Positions 40,552 through 52,161 are shown, numbered from the stretch's first letter. The stretch: 64,000 bases of DNA from Corallium rubrum (GCA_964035015.1 OZ035997.1:17130923-17194922); one strand, 5' to 3'. A program made the numbers and translations. Notes: generated from the letters alone by a model not told the origin.

Positions 40552-42357
40552 TTTTGTCATTAGGTTCGTGATATTACGAGTTTCAGTTGGTTCTGTTCTC
40601 GTTGTCAGTTGATCACCTGTTGGTAGAGGACGCTTTGCACCCCCAACAGGCCGGCTGGCTAAACAGTTCTCATGGCCTCAACGAGTTCTTCGAGTTCGAG
40701 TGCTGTTAGGGCGCAGGTGGTGGATCCATGCTCCAGCTTACAGGCTGGTAACACTGCCTCGCCCTCGTCGAGTTTGACAACGCCGGTGCGGACTATGGCC
40801 GATGTGGTTGGTGACCGTGCTACTGGGAGTACTCCCAGTAGTGGTCCTTCTAAGGACCTTCCAGCCCCGTCGCTCGTAGTTCCGTACCCAGAACGCTGCG
40901 CCGTGGTCACCGTTCCTTCGTTGGCCCTGGCGGGGAAACCGAAGCTGTCGCCGGGGGAAGTCTGGGACGCTTTAGAGAAGGAATTCTCTCCTGCGGCCCA
41001 ATACTTCGCCCAGATCCAGTCCCTGCGCACTGACCGCTTCCGTCTCTGGTGCACGTCGCCGGAGGTTTTGGAAAACGTTATCGCGGCTGGTATCTCCATT
41101 CGTGGTTTCCCGTGTAAGATCCAGCCCTATTCCTACAAGAAGAAGAGCTGGGTCACCGTGACACACTTGCCCTATGGCTTGCCGGAGGAGGAATTGAAAG
41201 TATTCTTCGGCCGCTATGGGGTGGTGTGTAAGTTGGTCTACGTGCTGTTCCGGAACGTGAGAACTGGGACAGTGAAGCTTCTTATGGAGCTACGAGAGGC
41301 CATCCCGACGCGTGTTCGCATCTGCGGTCATGCTGGGCTGGTCTATCACCAGGGGCAGGTTCGTACCTGCTTCAATTGTGGAGCGGTCGGACATGAGTCC
41401 CGCCGCTGCCCTAAGAAGCAGGTCCCTGTCACGAAGACGAAGGCAAATCCTCCTTCGGGTGCCGGCGCGGACGATGTGGCCCCTCTGGGGCCTCAGCGTA
41501 AGCGCAAGCGTAACCGTCGGAGGAAGTCGAAGAGGGCCGTGGCCCCTTCGGACGCCCCTTCTTCGTCCCAGCCAGGGGCCCCAGTCGAGGCGATGGAGGA
41601 TTCGTCGAGTGGCTCTGAGCCACTTGCGAAGAGACCCGCCTTGGACGTCGTCCCTGCGACGGGTGGCTCTTCGGATCCACCTCTGGACTCGGAGCCTGTG
41701 GTCGAGGTCATGGAGACGGCCGTTGTTGATGACGGTCCCTTCGTGGGTTTCGCATCACGGGCTGTGAAAGAACTTCGCGAGCTCCATGTGGAATCTCGTG
41801 AAGCTTTGGACCGAGATTACCCTCGTGATGTGGGCAACTCCGACTATCGTTGGATTGGTGGATCCCACATCTACGTTGAGGACGGAGAAATTTGGGGCGA
41901 TGATGTGGACCCTGCGGTTCCTATGTCGCCTGCCTCGCGGCTCCACCTCCGGAAACGGGGAAATGAGATCCGCGCGTTTTTGGGATCGGTAGATAACTCC
42001 GAGTATGGGATTGTTTCCAATTCGGTTGTCCTCTATCGAGGGGACGGCTCGGAGGTGGCTCGATGTACTCTGCGGCATGGCCGGGAGTACTCGTTTGTGG
42101 AGGATTAGGATCGCCATTTCATGTGCATTCTATAATACCATCCATTCCCGACTCCCTCGGCTGGTCTGCTTTTAGCTGATCGGTCCTGGGTGACCATTTT
42201 TGTCGTTTCTGGCGCAACGGAGAGAGGGTCGCATCCTCTTTTGGTCTGAGTGGCAAGCGTAAGTCACCTCCGCGGAATAGTCCCGTGCACTCAGGGACCC
42301 ACGAAGCCATTGCACCGACGAGCATCTTTATGTCCTGAGGGGGCTTAACTTCAAAAC
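40552..42357 (+). mobile_element. U2-specific 1.8-kb retrotransposon, copy NA-2
   Basis: 1806 bp, same site, orientation and architecture as NA-1. Its ORF1-like gene is intact and carries C-terminal domain variant II. Confidence 0.9.
40672..42108 (+). CDS. ORF1-like protein with acidic C-terminal domain (NA-2, variant II)
   Basis: 478 residues. Order of parts: Ser/Thr-rich N terminus; a segment homologous to the autonomous ORF1 starting at VPYPERC; an RRM-like stretch with SWVTVTHLPYGLPEEEL and FFGRYGVV; a zinc knuckle CFNCGAVGHESRRC; a strongly basic likely nuclear localisation stretch KRKRNRRRKSKR; then about 140 residues of acidic C-terminal domain (LHVESREALDRDYP, GNSDYRW, YVEDGEIWGDDVDP, RGNEIRAFLG, DGSEVARCTL) not found in the autonomous ORF1. 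Probably an RNA-binding RNP protein. The role of the C-terminal domain is unknown, and I recognise no family for it. Confidence 0.8.
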   Translation: MASTSSSSSSAVRAQVVDPCSSLQAGNTASPSSSLTTPVRTMADVVGDRATGSTPSSGPSKDLPAPSLVVPYPERCAVVTVPSLALAGKPKLSPGEVWDALEKEFSPAAQYFAQIQSLRTDRFRLWCTSPEVLENVIAAGISIRGFPCKIQPYSYKKKSWVTVTHLPYGLPEEELKVFFGRYGVVCKLVYVLFRNVRTGTVKLLMELREAIPTRVRICGHAGLVYHQGQVRTCFNCGAVGHESRRCPKKQVPVTKTKANPPSGAGADDVAPLGPQRKRKRNRRRKSKRAVAPSDAPSSSQPGAPVEAMEDSSSGSEPLAKRPALDVVPATGGSSDPPLDSEPVVEVMETAVVDDGPFVGFASRAVKELRELHVESREALDRDYPRDVGNSDYRWIGGSHIYVEDGEIWGDDVDPAVPMSPASRLHLRKRGNEIRAFLGSVDNSEYGIVSNSVVLYRGDGSEVARCTLRHGREYSFVED

Positions 42358-42523
42358 AAGATCAAGTGTAGTATCTGTTCTTATCAGCTTAATATCTGAT
42401 ATGCCAGGCAACGCCTGGCTCATATATTAAACTGATTTTTGGGCTTCGGCCATGGGATTGAAGCTTGCTTCGCCCTGGCCACGGGTTGTCTCGGTATCGC
42501 ACTACCTCCGAGTACGGCCCTCT
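42358..42523 (+). pseudogene. U2 3' fragment of copy 31
   Basis: nt 23 onward, after NA-2. Confidence 0.92.
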
Positions 42524-42843
42524 TCCCTTCGGGGAAGAACATCACTATCGAAAATAAAGCAAAAACTCATCAACAACACAACTACATACACGGCTCCCTT
42601 CCACTAATTTCGCACATCAATTCTTTATATTTTACAGATATCAACAGAACCCATCGAGTTCGACGCCGCAAGACAACACCGTCGCTAAAGACACCGAGAG
42701 GGTAGAGCAAGCACGTTTCTTTCCTCATTTTTGTTTAATCGGCATGCTGGCTATCGGAATTCAGTTGGCGACAAATTACCCTATTAACCACATGCCGCTG
42801 ACTCGTAGTACCCGGTCATAGGCTTTCTGCGACAAACACATGC

Positions 42844-42932
42844 ATACTTACCTGACGCGAGAGGTACTTTGATCAACAAGGAAGTCCTCTCAGGATGAGG
42901 CCCTCTCATTGCACTTCGACTGGGTTGACTCC

Positions 42933-42964
<32 letters not shown>

Positions 42965-43007
42965 TATAATTTCTGGTAGTGGGGACCTGCGTTCGCGCTC
43001 GTCCCCT
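42844..43007 (+). ncRNA. U1 snRNA copy 31
   Basis: Full length. A one-base deletion (GGGCTTCTGGAAC) lies only in the spacer downstream. Confidence 0.95.
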
Positions 43008-43158
43008 TACAACAAACCAATCAAAAGCAAACTCATCCAACGCGCGAGCACACGGGCTTCTGGAACATTCGATTTCACCGTTCTTATGTTCCTCGTCGAC
43101 CTCTCGTGCCACAACGCCGAACGACCGCTATAAAAGCGATATTTTCACCTCCTCCAAT

Positions 43159-43219
43159 GTCTACGACCATACCACCGGGAAAGCACCGGTTCTCGTCTGA
43201 TCACCGAAGTTAAGCCCGG

Positions 43220-43254
<35 letters not shown>

Positions 43255-43278
43255 GGGAATACCCCGTGTCGTAGACAC
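43159..43278 (+). rRNA. 5S rRNA copy 31 (U62 type)
   Basis: Full length; T62 with a short, unusual T-rich tract after it. Confidence 0.95.
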
Positions 43279-43390
43279 CTTTTTCTTTTTTTTTCTTTCA
43301 GACGCTTCGAGCGCGTGGGCTGACCTGGGCCGAACCACATCGTTGCTCCAGCTTCTTCCCGGGCAAAACATAACTTTTTTATTGGTCGTT

Positions 43391-43412
43391 ATCGCTTCTC
43401 GGCCTATTGGCT
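43391..43412 (+). pseudogene. U2 5' fragment (nt 1-22) of copy 32
   Basis: Interrupted after TTGGCT by NA-3. Confidence 0.92.
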
Positions 43413-45211
43413 TTTTGTCGGTAGGTTCGTGATGTTACGAGATTCAGTTGGTTCTGTTCTCGTTGTCAGTTGATCACCTGTTGGTAGAGGACGCTTTGCA
43501 CCCCCAACAGGCCGGCTGACTAAACAGTTCTTATGGCCTCTACGAGTTCGAGTGCTGTTAGGGCGCAGGTGGTGGATCCATGCTCCAGCTTACAGGCTGG
43601 TAACACTGTCTCGCCCTCTTCGAGAGTGACAACGCCGGTGCGGACTATGGCCGATGTGGTTGGTGACCGTGCTACTGGGAGTACTCCCAGTAGTGGTCCT
43701 TCTAAGGACCTTCCAGCCCCGTCGCTCGTAGTTCCGTATCCAGAACGCTGCGCCGTGGTCACCGTTCCTTCGTTGGCCCTGGCGGGGAAACCGAAGCTGT
43801 CGCCGGGGGAAGTCTGGGACGCTTTAGAGAAGGAATTCTCTCCTGCGGCCCAATACTTCGCCCAGATCCAGTCCCTGCGCACTGATCGCTTCCGTCTCTG
43901 GTGCCAGTCACCGGAGGTTTTGGAGGAGGTCATCGCGGCTGGTATCACTATCCGTGGTTTCCCGTGCAAGATCCAGCCCTATTCCTACAAGAAGAAGAGC
44001 TGGGTCACCGTGACACACTTGCCCTATGGCTTACCGGAGGAGGAATTAAAAGTATTCTTCGGTCGCTATGGGGTGGTGTGCAAGTTGGTCTACGTGCTGT
44101 TCCGGAACGTGAGAACTGGGACAGTCAAGATACTGATGGAGCTGCGAGAGGCCATCCCGACGCGTGTTCGCATCTGCGGTCATGCTGGGCTGGTCTATCA
44201 CCAGGGGCAGGTTCGCACCTGTTTTCATTGTGGCACGGTTGGACATGAGTCCCGCCGTTGCCCGAAGAAGCAGGTCACTGTCACGAAGACGACGGCGAAT
44301 CCTTCTTCGGGTGCCGGCGCGGACGCTGCGGCCCCTCCGGGGCCTCTCGTAAGCGCAAGCGTAACCGTAGGAGGAAGTCGAAGAAGGCCGTGGCCCCTTC
44401 GGACGCCCCTTCTTCGTCCCAGCCAGGGGCCCCAGTCGAGGCGATGGAGGATTCGTCGAGTGGCTCTGAGCCACTGGCGAAGAAACCCGCCTTGGAGTCG
44501 ACCCTGCGACGGGTGGTTCTTCGGATCCACCTCTGGACTCGGCCCCGGTAGGTGGAGGTCATGGAGGAGCCTGTTGGAATTGACAGGTCTGCGTGGCTTG
44601 CCTCGGAGGCTGTGAAGCACTTCACGAGCTCCATGTGGAATCTCGTGAGGCGCTTTGACCGGGATTTCCCTCGTGACTGGGAAACTCGGACTATCGTTTG
44701 GTCGCTGGCTCCTACATCTACGTAGAGGACAACGAAGTTTATGGTGATGAGCTGGACCCTGCGGTTCCTCGTATCGCCTGCCTGCGGATCCACCTCCGGA
44801 AGCGGGGGATGAGATCCGCTCGTTTTGGGAAGGTTGCGGCACGGTCGTACTCTACGTTATGGGATTGTCTTCCAACATGTTATCCTCTATCGAGAGGATG
44901 GCGTGGAGTCGCAGTTGGGTAGTACACGGCGGAGATCGTGTTTGCCATGTGGATTAGGTGGGGTGGTCATTTCATGGTCATTCCCTAATTTTCATCCATT
45001 CCCGACTCCCTCGGCCGGTCCGCTTTAAGTGGATCGGTCCTGGGTGACCATTTTTGTCGTTTCTGGCGCAACGGAGAGAGGGTCGCATCCTCTTTTGGTC
45101 TGAGTGGCAAGCGTAAGCCACCTCCGCGGAATAGTCCCATGCACTCAGGGACCCACGATGCCATTGCACCGACGAGCATCTTTATGTCCTGAGGGGGCTT
45201 AACTTCAAAAC
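43413..45211 (+). mobile_element. U2-specific 1.8-kb retrotransposon, copy NA-3
   Basis: 1799 bp; closest by eye to NA-4, including domain variant III, but its gene is broken. Confidence 0.9.
43533..44957 (+). pseudogene. ORF1-like gene of NA-3, frameshifted
   Basis: Reads intact from ATG 43533 through the RRM-like part and the zinc knuckle CFHCGTVGHESRRC. Several single-base indels then break it, starting near 44343 before the basic stretch and continuing through the C-terminal domain; the longest open frame stops at 44615. The remnants match NA-4 variant III up to the original stop at 44955-44957. Confidence 0.85.
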
Positions 45212-45377
45212 AAGATCAAGTGTAGTATCTGTTCTTATCAGCTTAATATCTGATATGCCAGGCAACGCCTGGCTCATATATTAAACTGATTTTTGGGCTT
45301 CGGCCATGGGATTGAAGCTTGCTTCGCCCTGGCCACGGGTTGTCTCGGTATCGCACTACCTCCGAGTACGGCCCTCT
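45212..45377 (+). pseudogene. U2 3' fragment of copy 32
   Basis: nt 23 onward, after NA-3. Confidence 0.92.
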
Positions 45378-45697
45378 TCCCTTCGGGGAAGAACATCACT
45401 ATCGAAAATAAAGCAAAAACTCATCAACAACACAACTACATACACGGCTCCCTTCCACTAATTTCGCACATCAATTCTTTATATTTTACAGATATCAACA
45501 GAACCCATCGAGTTCGACGCCGCAAGACAACACCGTCGCTAAAGACACCGAGAGGGTAGAGCAAGCACGTTTCTTTCCTCATTTTTGTTTAATCGGCATG
45601 CTGGCTATCGGAATTCAGTTGGCGACAAATTACCCTATTAACCACATGCCGCTGACTCGTAGTACCCGGTCATAGGCTTTCTGCGACAAACACATGC

Positions 45698-45786
45698 ATA
45701 CTTACCTGACGCGAGAGGTACTTTGATCAACAAGGAAGTCCTCTCAGGATGAGGCCCTCTCATTGCACTTCGACTGGGTTGACTCC

Positions 45787-45818
<32 letters not shown>

Positions 45819-45861
45819 TATAATTTCTGGTAGTGGGGACCTGCGTTCGCGCTCGTCCCCT
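45698..45861 (+). ncRNA. U1 snRNA copy 32
   Basis: Full length; as copy 2. Confidence 0.95.
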
Positions 45862-46013
45862 TACAACAAACCAATCAAAAGCAAACTCATCCAACGCGCG
45901 AGCACACGGGCTTCGTGGAACATTCGATTTCACCGTTCTTATGTTCCTCGTCGACCTCTCGTGCCACAACGCCGAACGACCGCTATAAAAGCGATATTTT
46001 CACCTCCTCCAAT

Positions 46014-46075
46014 GTCTACGACCATACCACCGGGAAAGCACCGGTTCTCGTCTGATCACCGAAGTTAAGCCCGGG

Positions 46076-46109
<34 letters not shown>

Positions 46110-46133
46110 GGGAATACCCCGTGTCGTAGACAC
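46014..46133 (+). rRNA. 5S rRNA copy 32 (G62 type)
   Basis: Full length; as copy 12. The unit spacer is AAAGC, so the unit is mosaic. Confidence 0.95.
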
Positions 46134-46246
46134 CTTTTTCTTTTTTCTTTCTTTCAGACGCTTCGAGCGCGTGGGCTGACCTGGGCCGAACCACATCGTT
46201 GCTCCAGCTTCTTCCCGGGCAAAACATAACTTTTTTATGGGTCGTT

Positions 46247-46268
46247 ATCGCTTCTCGGCCTATTGGCT
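46247..46268 (+). pseudogene. U2 5' fragment (nt 1-22) of copy 33
   Basis: Interrupted after TTGGCT by NA-4. Confidence 0.92.
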
Positions 46269-48089
46269 TTTTGTCATTAGGTTCTTGATGTTACGAGATT
46301 CAGTTGGTTCTGTTCTCGTTGTCAGTTGATCACCTGTTGGTAGAGGACGCTTTGCACCCCCAACAGGCCGGCTGACTAAACAGTTCTTATGGCCTCTACG
46401 AGTTCGAGTGCTGTTAGGGCGCAGATGGTGGATCCATGCTCCAGCTTACAGGCTGGTAACACTGTCTCGCCCTCTTCGAGAGTTACAACGCCGGTACGGA
46501 CTATGGCCGATGTGGTTGGTGACCGTGCTACTGGGAGTACTCCCAGTAGTGGTCCTTCTAAGGACCTTCCAGCCCCGTCGCTCGTAGTTCCGTACCCAGA
46601 ACGCTGCGCCGTGGTCACCGTTCCTTCGTTGGCCCTGGCGGGGAAACCGAAGCTGTCGCCGGGGGAAGTCTGGGACGCTTTAGAGAAGGAATTCTCTCCT
46701 GCGGCCCAATACTTCGCCCAGATCCAGTCCCTGCGCACTGATCGCTTCCGTCTCTGGTGCCAGTCACCGGAGGTTTTGGAGGAGGTCATCGCGGCTGGTA
46801 TCACTATCCGTGGTTTCCCGTGCAAGATCCAGCCCTATTCATACAAGAAGAAGAGCTGGGTCACCGTGACACACTTGCCCTATGGCTTGCCGGAGGAGGA
46901 ATTAAAAGTATTCTTCGGCCGCTATGGGGTGGTGTGCAAGTTGGTCTACGTGCTGTTCCGGAACGTGAGAACTGGGACAGTCAAGATACTGATGGAGCTG
47001 CGAGAGGCCATCCCGACGCGTGTTCGCATTTGCGGTCATGCTGGGCTGGTCTATCACCAGGGGCAGGTTCGCACCTGTTTTCATTGTGGCACGGTTGGAC
47101 ACGAGTCCCGCCGTTGTCCGAAGAAGCAGGTCACTGTCACGAAGACGACGGCGAATCCTCCTTCGGGTGCCGGCGCGGACGATGTGGCCCCTCCGGGGCC
47201 TCCTCGTAAGCGCAAGCGTAACCGTAGGAGGAAGTCGAAGAAGGCCGTGGCCCCTTCGGACGCCCCTTCTTCGTCCCAGCCAGGGGCCCCAGCCGAGGCG
47301 ATGGAGGATTCGTCAAGTGGCTCTGAGCCACTGGCGAAGAAACCCGCCTTGGAAGTCGACCCTGCGACGGGTGGTTCTTCGGATCCACCTCTGGACTCGG
47401 CCCCGGTAGTGGAGGTCATGGAGGAGCCTGTTGGAATTGACAGGGTCTGCGTGGCTTGCCCTCCGGAGGCTGTGCAAGCACTTCACGAGCTCCATGTGGA
47501 ATCTCGTGAGGCGTTCGACCGGGATTTCCCTCGTGACATCGGAAACTCGGACTATCGTTTGGTCGCTGGCTCCTACATCTACGTAGAGGACAACGAAGTT
47601 TATGGTGATGAGCTGGACCCTGCGGTTCCTCTGTACTCACCTGCCCAGCGGATCCACCTCCGGAAGCGGGGTGATGAGATCCGCTCGATTTTGGGAAAGG
47701 TTGCGCGCACCGGTCGTACTCTACGTTATGACTTGTCTTCCAACAATGTTATCCTCTACCGAGAGGATGGCGTGGAGTTACGCCAGTGTGGGGTAGTTCA
47801 CGGGCGGCAGATCGTGTTTGCCCATGTGGATTAGGTGGGGCTGGTCATTTCATGGTCATTCCCTAATTTTCATCCATTCCCGACTCCCTCGGCCGGTCCG
47901 CTTTAAGTGGATCGGTCCTGGGTGACCATTTTTGTCGTTTCTGGCGCAACGGAGAGAGGGTCGCATCCTCTTTTGGTCTGAGTGGCAAGCGTAAGCCACC
48001 TCCGCGGAATAGTCCCATGCACTCAGGGACCCACGATGCCATTGCACCGACGAGCATCTTTATGTCCTGAGGGGGCTTAACTTCAAAAC
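46269..48089 (+). mobile_element. U2-specific 1.8-kb retrotransposon, copy NA-4
   Basis: 1821 bp with an intact ORF1-like gene. NA-3 plus its unit and NA-4 plus its unit form two consecutive blocks of about 2.86-2.88 kb. Confidence 0.9.
46389..47834 (+). CDS. ORF1-like protein with acidic C-terminal domain (NA-4, variant III)
   Basis: 481 residues from the conserved ATGGCCTCTACGAG start. The N-terminal half is nearly the same as in NA-2 and NA-6: RRM-like stretch, zinc knuckle CFHCGTVGHESRRC and basic stretch KRKRNRRRKSKK. The C-terminal domain is a third variant: HVESREAFDRDFPRDIGNSD, YVEDNEVYGDELDP, RGDEIRSILG, and an ending in FAHVD rather than EIEED. The domain is recognisably homologous to variants I and II but far more diverged than the rest. 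No endonuclease or RT lies downstream; the 3' UTR follows. Confidence 0.8.
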   Translation: MASTSSSAVRAQMVDPCSSLQAGNTVSPSSRVTTPVRTMADVVGDRATGSTPSSGPSKDLPAPSLVVPYPERCAVVTVPSLALAGKPKLSPGEVWDALEKEFSPAAQYFAQIQSLRTDRFRLWCQSPEVLEEVIAAGITIRGFPCKIQPYSYKKKSWVTVTHLPYGLPEEELKVFFGRYGVVCKLVYVLFRNVRTGTVKILMELREAIPTRVRICGHAGLVYHQGQVRTCFHCGTVGHESRRCPKKQVTVTKTTANPPSGAGADDVAPPGPPRKRKRNRRRKSKKAVAPSDAPSSSQPGAPAEAMEDSSSGSEPLAKKPALEVDPATGGSSDPPLDSAPVVEVMEEPVGIDRVCVACPPEAVQALHELHVESREAFDRDFPRDIGNSDYRLVAGSYIYVEDNEVYGDELDPAVPLYSPAQRIHLRKRGDEIRSILGKVARTGRTLRYDLSSNNVILYREDGVELRQCGVVHGRQIVFAHVD

Positions 48090-48255
48090 AAGATCAAGTG
48101 TAGTATCTGTTCTTATCAGCTTAATATCTGATATGCCAGGCAACGCCTGGCTCATATATTAAACTGATTTTTGGGCTTCGGCCATGGGATTGAAGCTTGC
48201 TTCGCCCTGGCCACGGGTTGTCTCGGTATCGCACTACCTCCGAGTACGGCCCTCT
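48090..48255 (+). pseudogene. U2 3' fragment of copy 33
   Basis: nt 23 onward, after NA-4. Confidence 0.92.
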
Positions 48256-48575
48256 TCCCTTCGGGGAAGAACATCACTATCGAAAATAAAGTAAAAACTC
48301 ATCAACAACACAACTACATACACGGCTCCCTTCCACTAATTTCGCACATCAATTCTTTATATTTTACAGATATCAACAGAACCCATCGAGTTCGACGCCG
48401 CAAGACAACACCGTCGCTAAAGACACCGAGAGGGTAGAGCAAGCACGTTTCTTTCCTCATTTTTGTTTAATCGGCATGCTGGCTATCGGAATTCAGTTGG
48501 CGACAAATTACCCTATTAACCACATGCCGCTGACTCGTAGTACCCGGTCATAGGCTTTCTGCGACAAACACATGC

Positions 48576-48664
48576 ATACTTACCTGACGCGAGAGGTACT
48601 TTGATCAACAAGGAAGTCCTCTCAGGATGAGGCCCTTTCATTGCACTTCGACTGGGTTGACTCC

Positions 48665-48696
<32 letters not shown>

Positions 48697-48739
48697 TATA
48701 ATTTCTGGTAGTGGGGACCTGCGTTCGCGCTCGTCCCCT
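48576..48739 (+). ncRNA. U1 snRNA copy 33 (C62T)
   Basis: Full length with a normal 5' end; one C-to-T change at 48637 (GGCCCTTTC) near the base of stem-loop II. Probably still functional. Confidence 0.93.
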
Positions 48740-48891
48740 TACAACAAACCAATCAAAAGCAAACTCATCCAACGCGCGAGCACACGGGCTTCGTGGAACA
48801 TTCGATTTCACCGTTCTTATGTTCCTCGTCGACCTCTCGTGCCACAACGCCGAACGACCGCTATAAAAGCGATATTTTCACCTCCTCCAAT

Positions 48892-48953
48892 GTCTACGAC
48901 CATACCACCGGGAAAGCACCGGTTCTCGTCTGATCACCGAAGTTAAGCCCGGG

Positions 48954-48987
<34 letters not shown>

Positions 48988-49011
48988 GGGAATACCCCGT
49001 GTCGTAGACAC
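48892..49011 (+). rRNA. 5S rRNA copy 33 (G62 type)
   Basis: Full length; as copy 12. Confidence 0.95.
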
Positions 49012-49124
49012 CTTTTTCTTTTTTCTTTCTTTCAGACGCTTCGAGCGCGTGGGCTGACCTGGGCCGAACCACATCGTTGCTCCAGCTTCTTCCCGGGCAA
49101 AACATAACTTTTTTATGGGTCGTT

Positions 49125-49146
49125 ATCGCTTCTCGGCCTATTGGCT
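49125..49146 (+). pseudogene. U2 5' fragment (nt 1-22) of copy 34
   Basis: Interrupted after TTGGCT by NA-5. Confidence 0.92.
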
Positions 49147-50938
49147 TTTTGTCATTAGGTTCGTGATATTACGAGTTCAGTTGGTTCTGTTCTCGTTGTC
49201 AGTTGATCACCTGTTGGTAGAGGACGCTTTGCACCCCCAACAGGCCGGCTGCTAAACAGTTCTGGGCCTCAACGAGTTCTACGAGTGCTGTTAGGGCGCA
49301 GGTGGTGGATCCATGCTCCAGCTTACAGGCTGGTAACACTGCCTCGCCCTCTTCGAGATTGACAACGCCGGTGCGGACTATGGCCGATGTGGTTGGTGAC
49401 CGTGCTACTGGGAGTACTCCCAGTAGTGGTCCTTCTAAGGACCTTCCAGCCCCGTCGCTCGTAGTTCCGTACCCAGAACGCTGCGCCGTGGTCACCGTTC
49501 CTTCGTTGGCCTTGGCGGGGAAACGAAGCTGTCGCCGGGGGAAGTCTGGGACGCTTTAGAGAAGGAATTCTCTCCTGCGGCCAGTACTTCGCCCAGATCC
49601 AGTCTTGCGCTCTGATCGCTTCCGTCTCTGGTGCCAGTCACCGGAGGTTTTGGAAAACGTCATCGCGGCTGGTATCTACCATTCGTGGTTTCCCCGTGTG
49701 ATCCGGCCCTATTCCTACAAGAAGAAGAGTTGGGTCACCGTGACGCACCTGCCCTATGGCATACCGGAGGAGGAATTGAAAGTATTCTTCGGTCGCTATG
49801 GGGTGGTGTGCAAGCTGTCTACGTGCTGTTCCGGAACGTGAGGACTGGGACAGTAAAGATTTTGATGGAGCTACGAGAGGCCATCCCGACGCGTGTTCGC
49901 ATCTGCGGTCATGCTGGGCTGGTCTATCACCAGGGGCAGGTTCGTACCTGTTTCAATTGTGGAGCGGTTGGACATGAGTCCCGCCGCTGCCCAAAGAAGC
50001 AGGTCCCTGCCACGAAGTCGACGGCGAATCCTTCTTCGGGTGCCGGCGCGGACGCCCGCCCTTCGGGGCCTAAGCGTAAGCGCAAGCGTAACCGTCGGAG
50101 GAAGTCGAAGAAGGCCGTGGCCCCTTCGGACGCCCCTTCTTCGTCCCAGCCAGGGGCCCCAGTCGAGGTGATGGAGGATTCGTCGAGTGGCTCTGAGCCA
50201 CTCGCGAAGAGACCCGCCTTGGTCGTCGACCCTGCGACGGGTGGCTCTTCGGATCCACCTCTGGACTCGGCACCGGTTGTGAGGTCATGGAGACTGCTGT
50301 GGGTTCTCACATTGTCGGCGTGCCCTCCGATGATCCGGTTGTACAGTTCCTTCACGAGCTCCATGTGGCATCTCGTGCGGCTCTGGACCGCGATTACCCA
50401 CGCAGTGAGGACAATTCGGATTACCGTCTCGTCCACGGTTCCTATGTTTTTGTGGAGGAGGGTGAGGTTTTTGGCGACGATGTCGATCCTTCGGATCCCA
50501 TGCCGCCTGGCTGGCGGCTTCACATGCAGCATAGGGGCGATGAGATCCGCGCGTTTTTGGGTTCGGGTGTGGTCTTCGACTATGACTTGCTTTCGGACAA
50601 GGCTATCCTCTTCACGGAGGACGGGTCGGAGATCCGGCGGTGTACCTTGCGGTATACCCGCCCGGTGGAGATTGAGGAGGATTAGGTGTGGGTTGCCATT
50701 TTCATGTGCATTCCATAAATCCATCCATTCCCGACTCCCTCGGCCGGTCTGCTTTAGCTGGATCGGTCCTGGGTGACCATTTTTGTCGTTTCTGGCGCAA
50801 CGGAGAGAGGGTCGCATCCTCTTTTGGTCTGAGTGGCAAGCGTAAGCCACCTCCGCGGAATAGTTCCTGCACTTAGGGATTCACGATGTCATTTGCACCG
50901 CGGCATCTTTATATCCTGAAGGGGCTTAACTTCAAAAC
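49147..50938 (+). mobile_element. U2-specific 1.8-kb retrotransposon, copy NA-5
   Basis: 1792 bp; the most degraded of the six copies but still full length at both ends. Confidence 0.9.
49265..50685 (+). pseudogene. ORF1-like gene of NA-5, multiply frameshifted
   Basis: The start codon is lost (TTCTGGGCCTC where others have TTCTTATGGCCTC). Small deletions break the frame near 49527, 49585, 49600 and 49818, and again before the C-terminal domain near 50280. Zinc knuckle CFNCGAVGHESRRC and the basic stretch remain readable. The C-terminal domain is variant I, in frame from 50287 to the stop at 50685. Confidence 0.85.
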
Positions 50939-51104
50939 AAGATCAAGTGTAGTATCTGTTCTTATCAGCTTAATATCTGATATGCCAGGCAACGCCTGGC
51001 TCATATATTAAACTGATTTTTGGGCTTCGGCCATGGGATTGAAGCTTGCTTCGCCCTGGCCACGGGTTGTCTCGGTATCGCACTACCTCCGAGTACGGCC
51101 CTCT
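50939..51104 (+). pseudogene. U2 3' fragment of copy 34
   Basis: nt 23 onward, after NA-5. Confidence 0.92.
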
Positions 51105-51424
51105 TCCCTTCGGGGAAGAACATCACTATCGAAAATAAAGCAAAAACTCATCAACAACACAACTACATACACGGCTCCCTTCCACTAATTTCGCACATCA
51201 ATTCTTTATATTTTACAGATATCAACAGAACCCATCGAGTTCGACGCCGCAAGACAACACCGTCGCTAAAGACACCGAGAGGGTAGAGCAAGCACGTTTC
51301 TTTCCTCATTTTTGTTTAATCGGCATGCTGGCTATCGGAATTCAGTTGGCGACAAATTACCCTATTAACCACATGCCGCTGACTCGTAGTACCCGGTCAT
51401 AGGCTTTCTGCGACAAACACATGC

Positions 51425-51513
51425 ATACTTACCTGACGCGAGAGGTACTTTGATCAACAAGGAAGTCCTCTCAGGATGAGGCCCTCTCATTGCACTTCGA
51501 CTGGGTTGACTCC

Positions 51514-51545
<32 letters not shown>

Positions 51546-51588
51546 TATAATTTCTGGTAGTGGGGACCTGCGTTCGCGCTCGTCCCCT
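51425..51588 (+). ncRNA. U1 snRNA copy 34
   Basis: Full length; as copy 2. Confidence 0.95.
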
Positions 51589-51740
51589 TACAACAAACCA
51601 ATCAAAAGCAAACTCATCCAACGCGCGAGCACACGGGCTTCGTGGAACATTCGATTTCACCGTTCTTATGTTCCTCGTCGACCTCTCGTGCCACAACGCC
51701 GAACGACCGCTATAAAAGCGATATTTTCACCTCCTCCAAT

Positions 51741-51802
51741 GTCTACGACCATACCACCGGGAAAGCACCGGTTCTCGTCTGATCACCGAAGTTAAGCCCG
51801 GG

Positions 51803-51836
<34 letters not shown>

Positions 51837-51860
51837 GGGAATACCCCGTGTCGTAGACAC
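51741..51860 (+). rRNA. 5S rRNA copy 34 (G62 type)
   Basis: Full length; as copy 12. Confidence 0.95.
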
Positions 51861-51973
51861 CTTTTTCTTTTTTCTTTCTTTCAGACGCTTCGAGCGCGTG
51901 GGCTGACCTGGGCCGAACCACATCGTTGCTCCAGCTTCTTCCCGGGCAAAACATAACTTTTTTATGGGTCGTT

Positions 51974-52161
51974 ATCGCTTCTCGGCCTATTGGCTAAGAT
52001 CAAGTGTAGTATCTGTTCTTATCAGCTTAATATCTGATATGCCAGGCAACGCCTGGCTCATATATTAAACTGATTTTTGGGCTTCGGCCATGGGATTGAA
52101 GCTTGCTTCGCCCTGGCCACGGGTTGTCTCGGTATCGCACTACCTCCGAGTACGGCCCTCT
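51974..52161 (+). ncRNA. U2 snRNA copy 35
   Basis: Full length; as copy 2. Confidence 0.95.
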
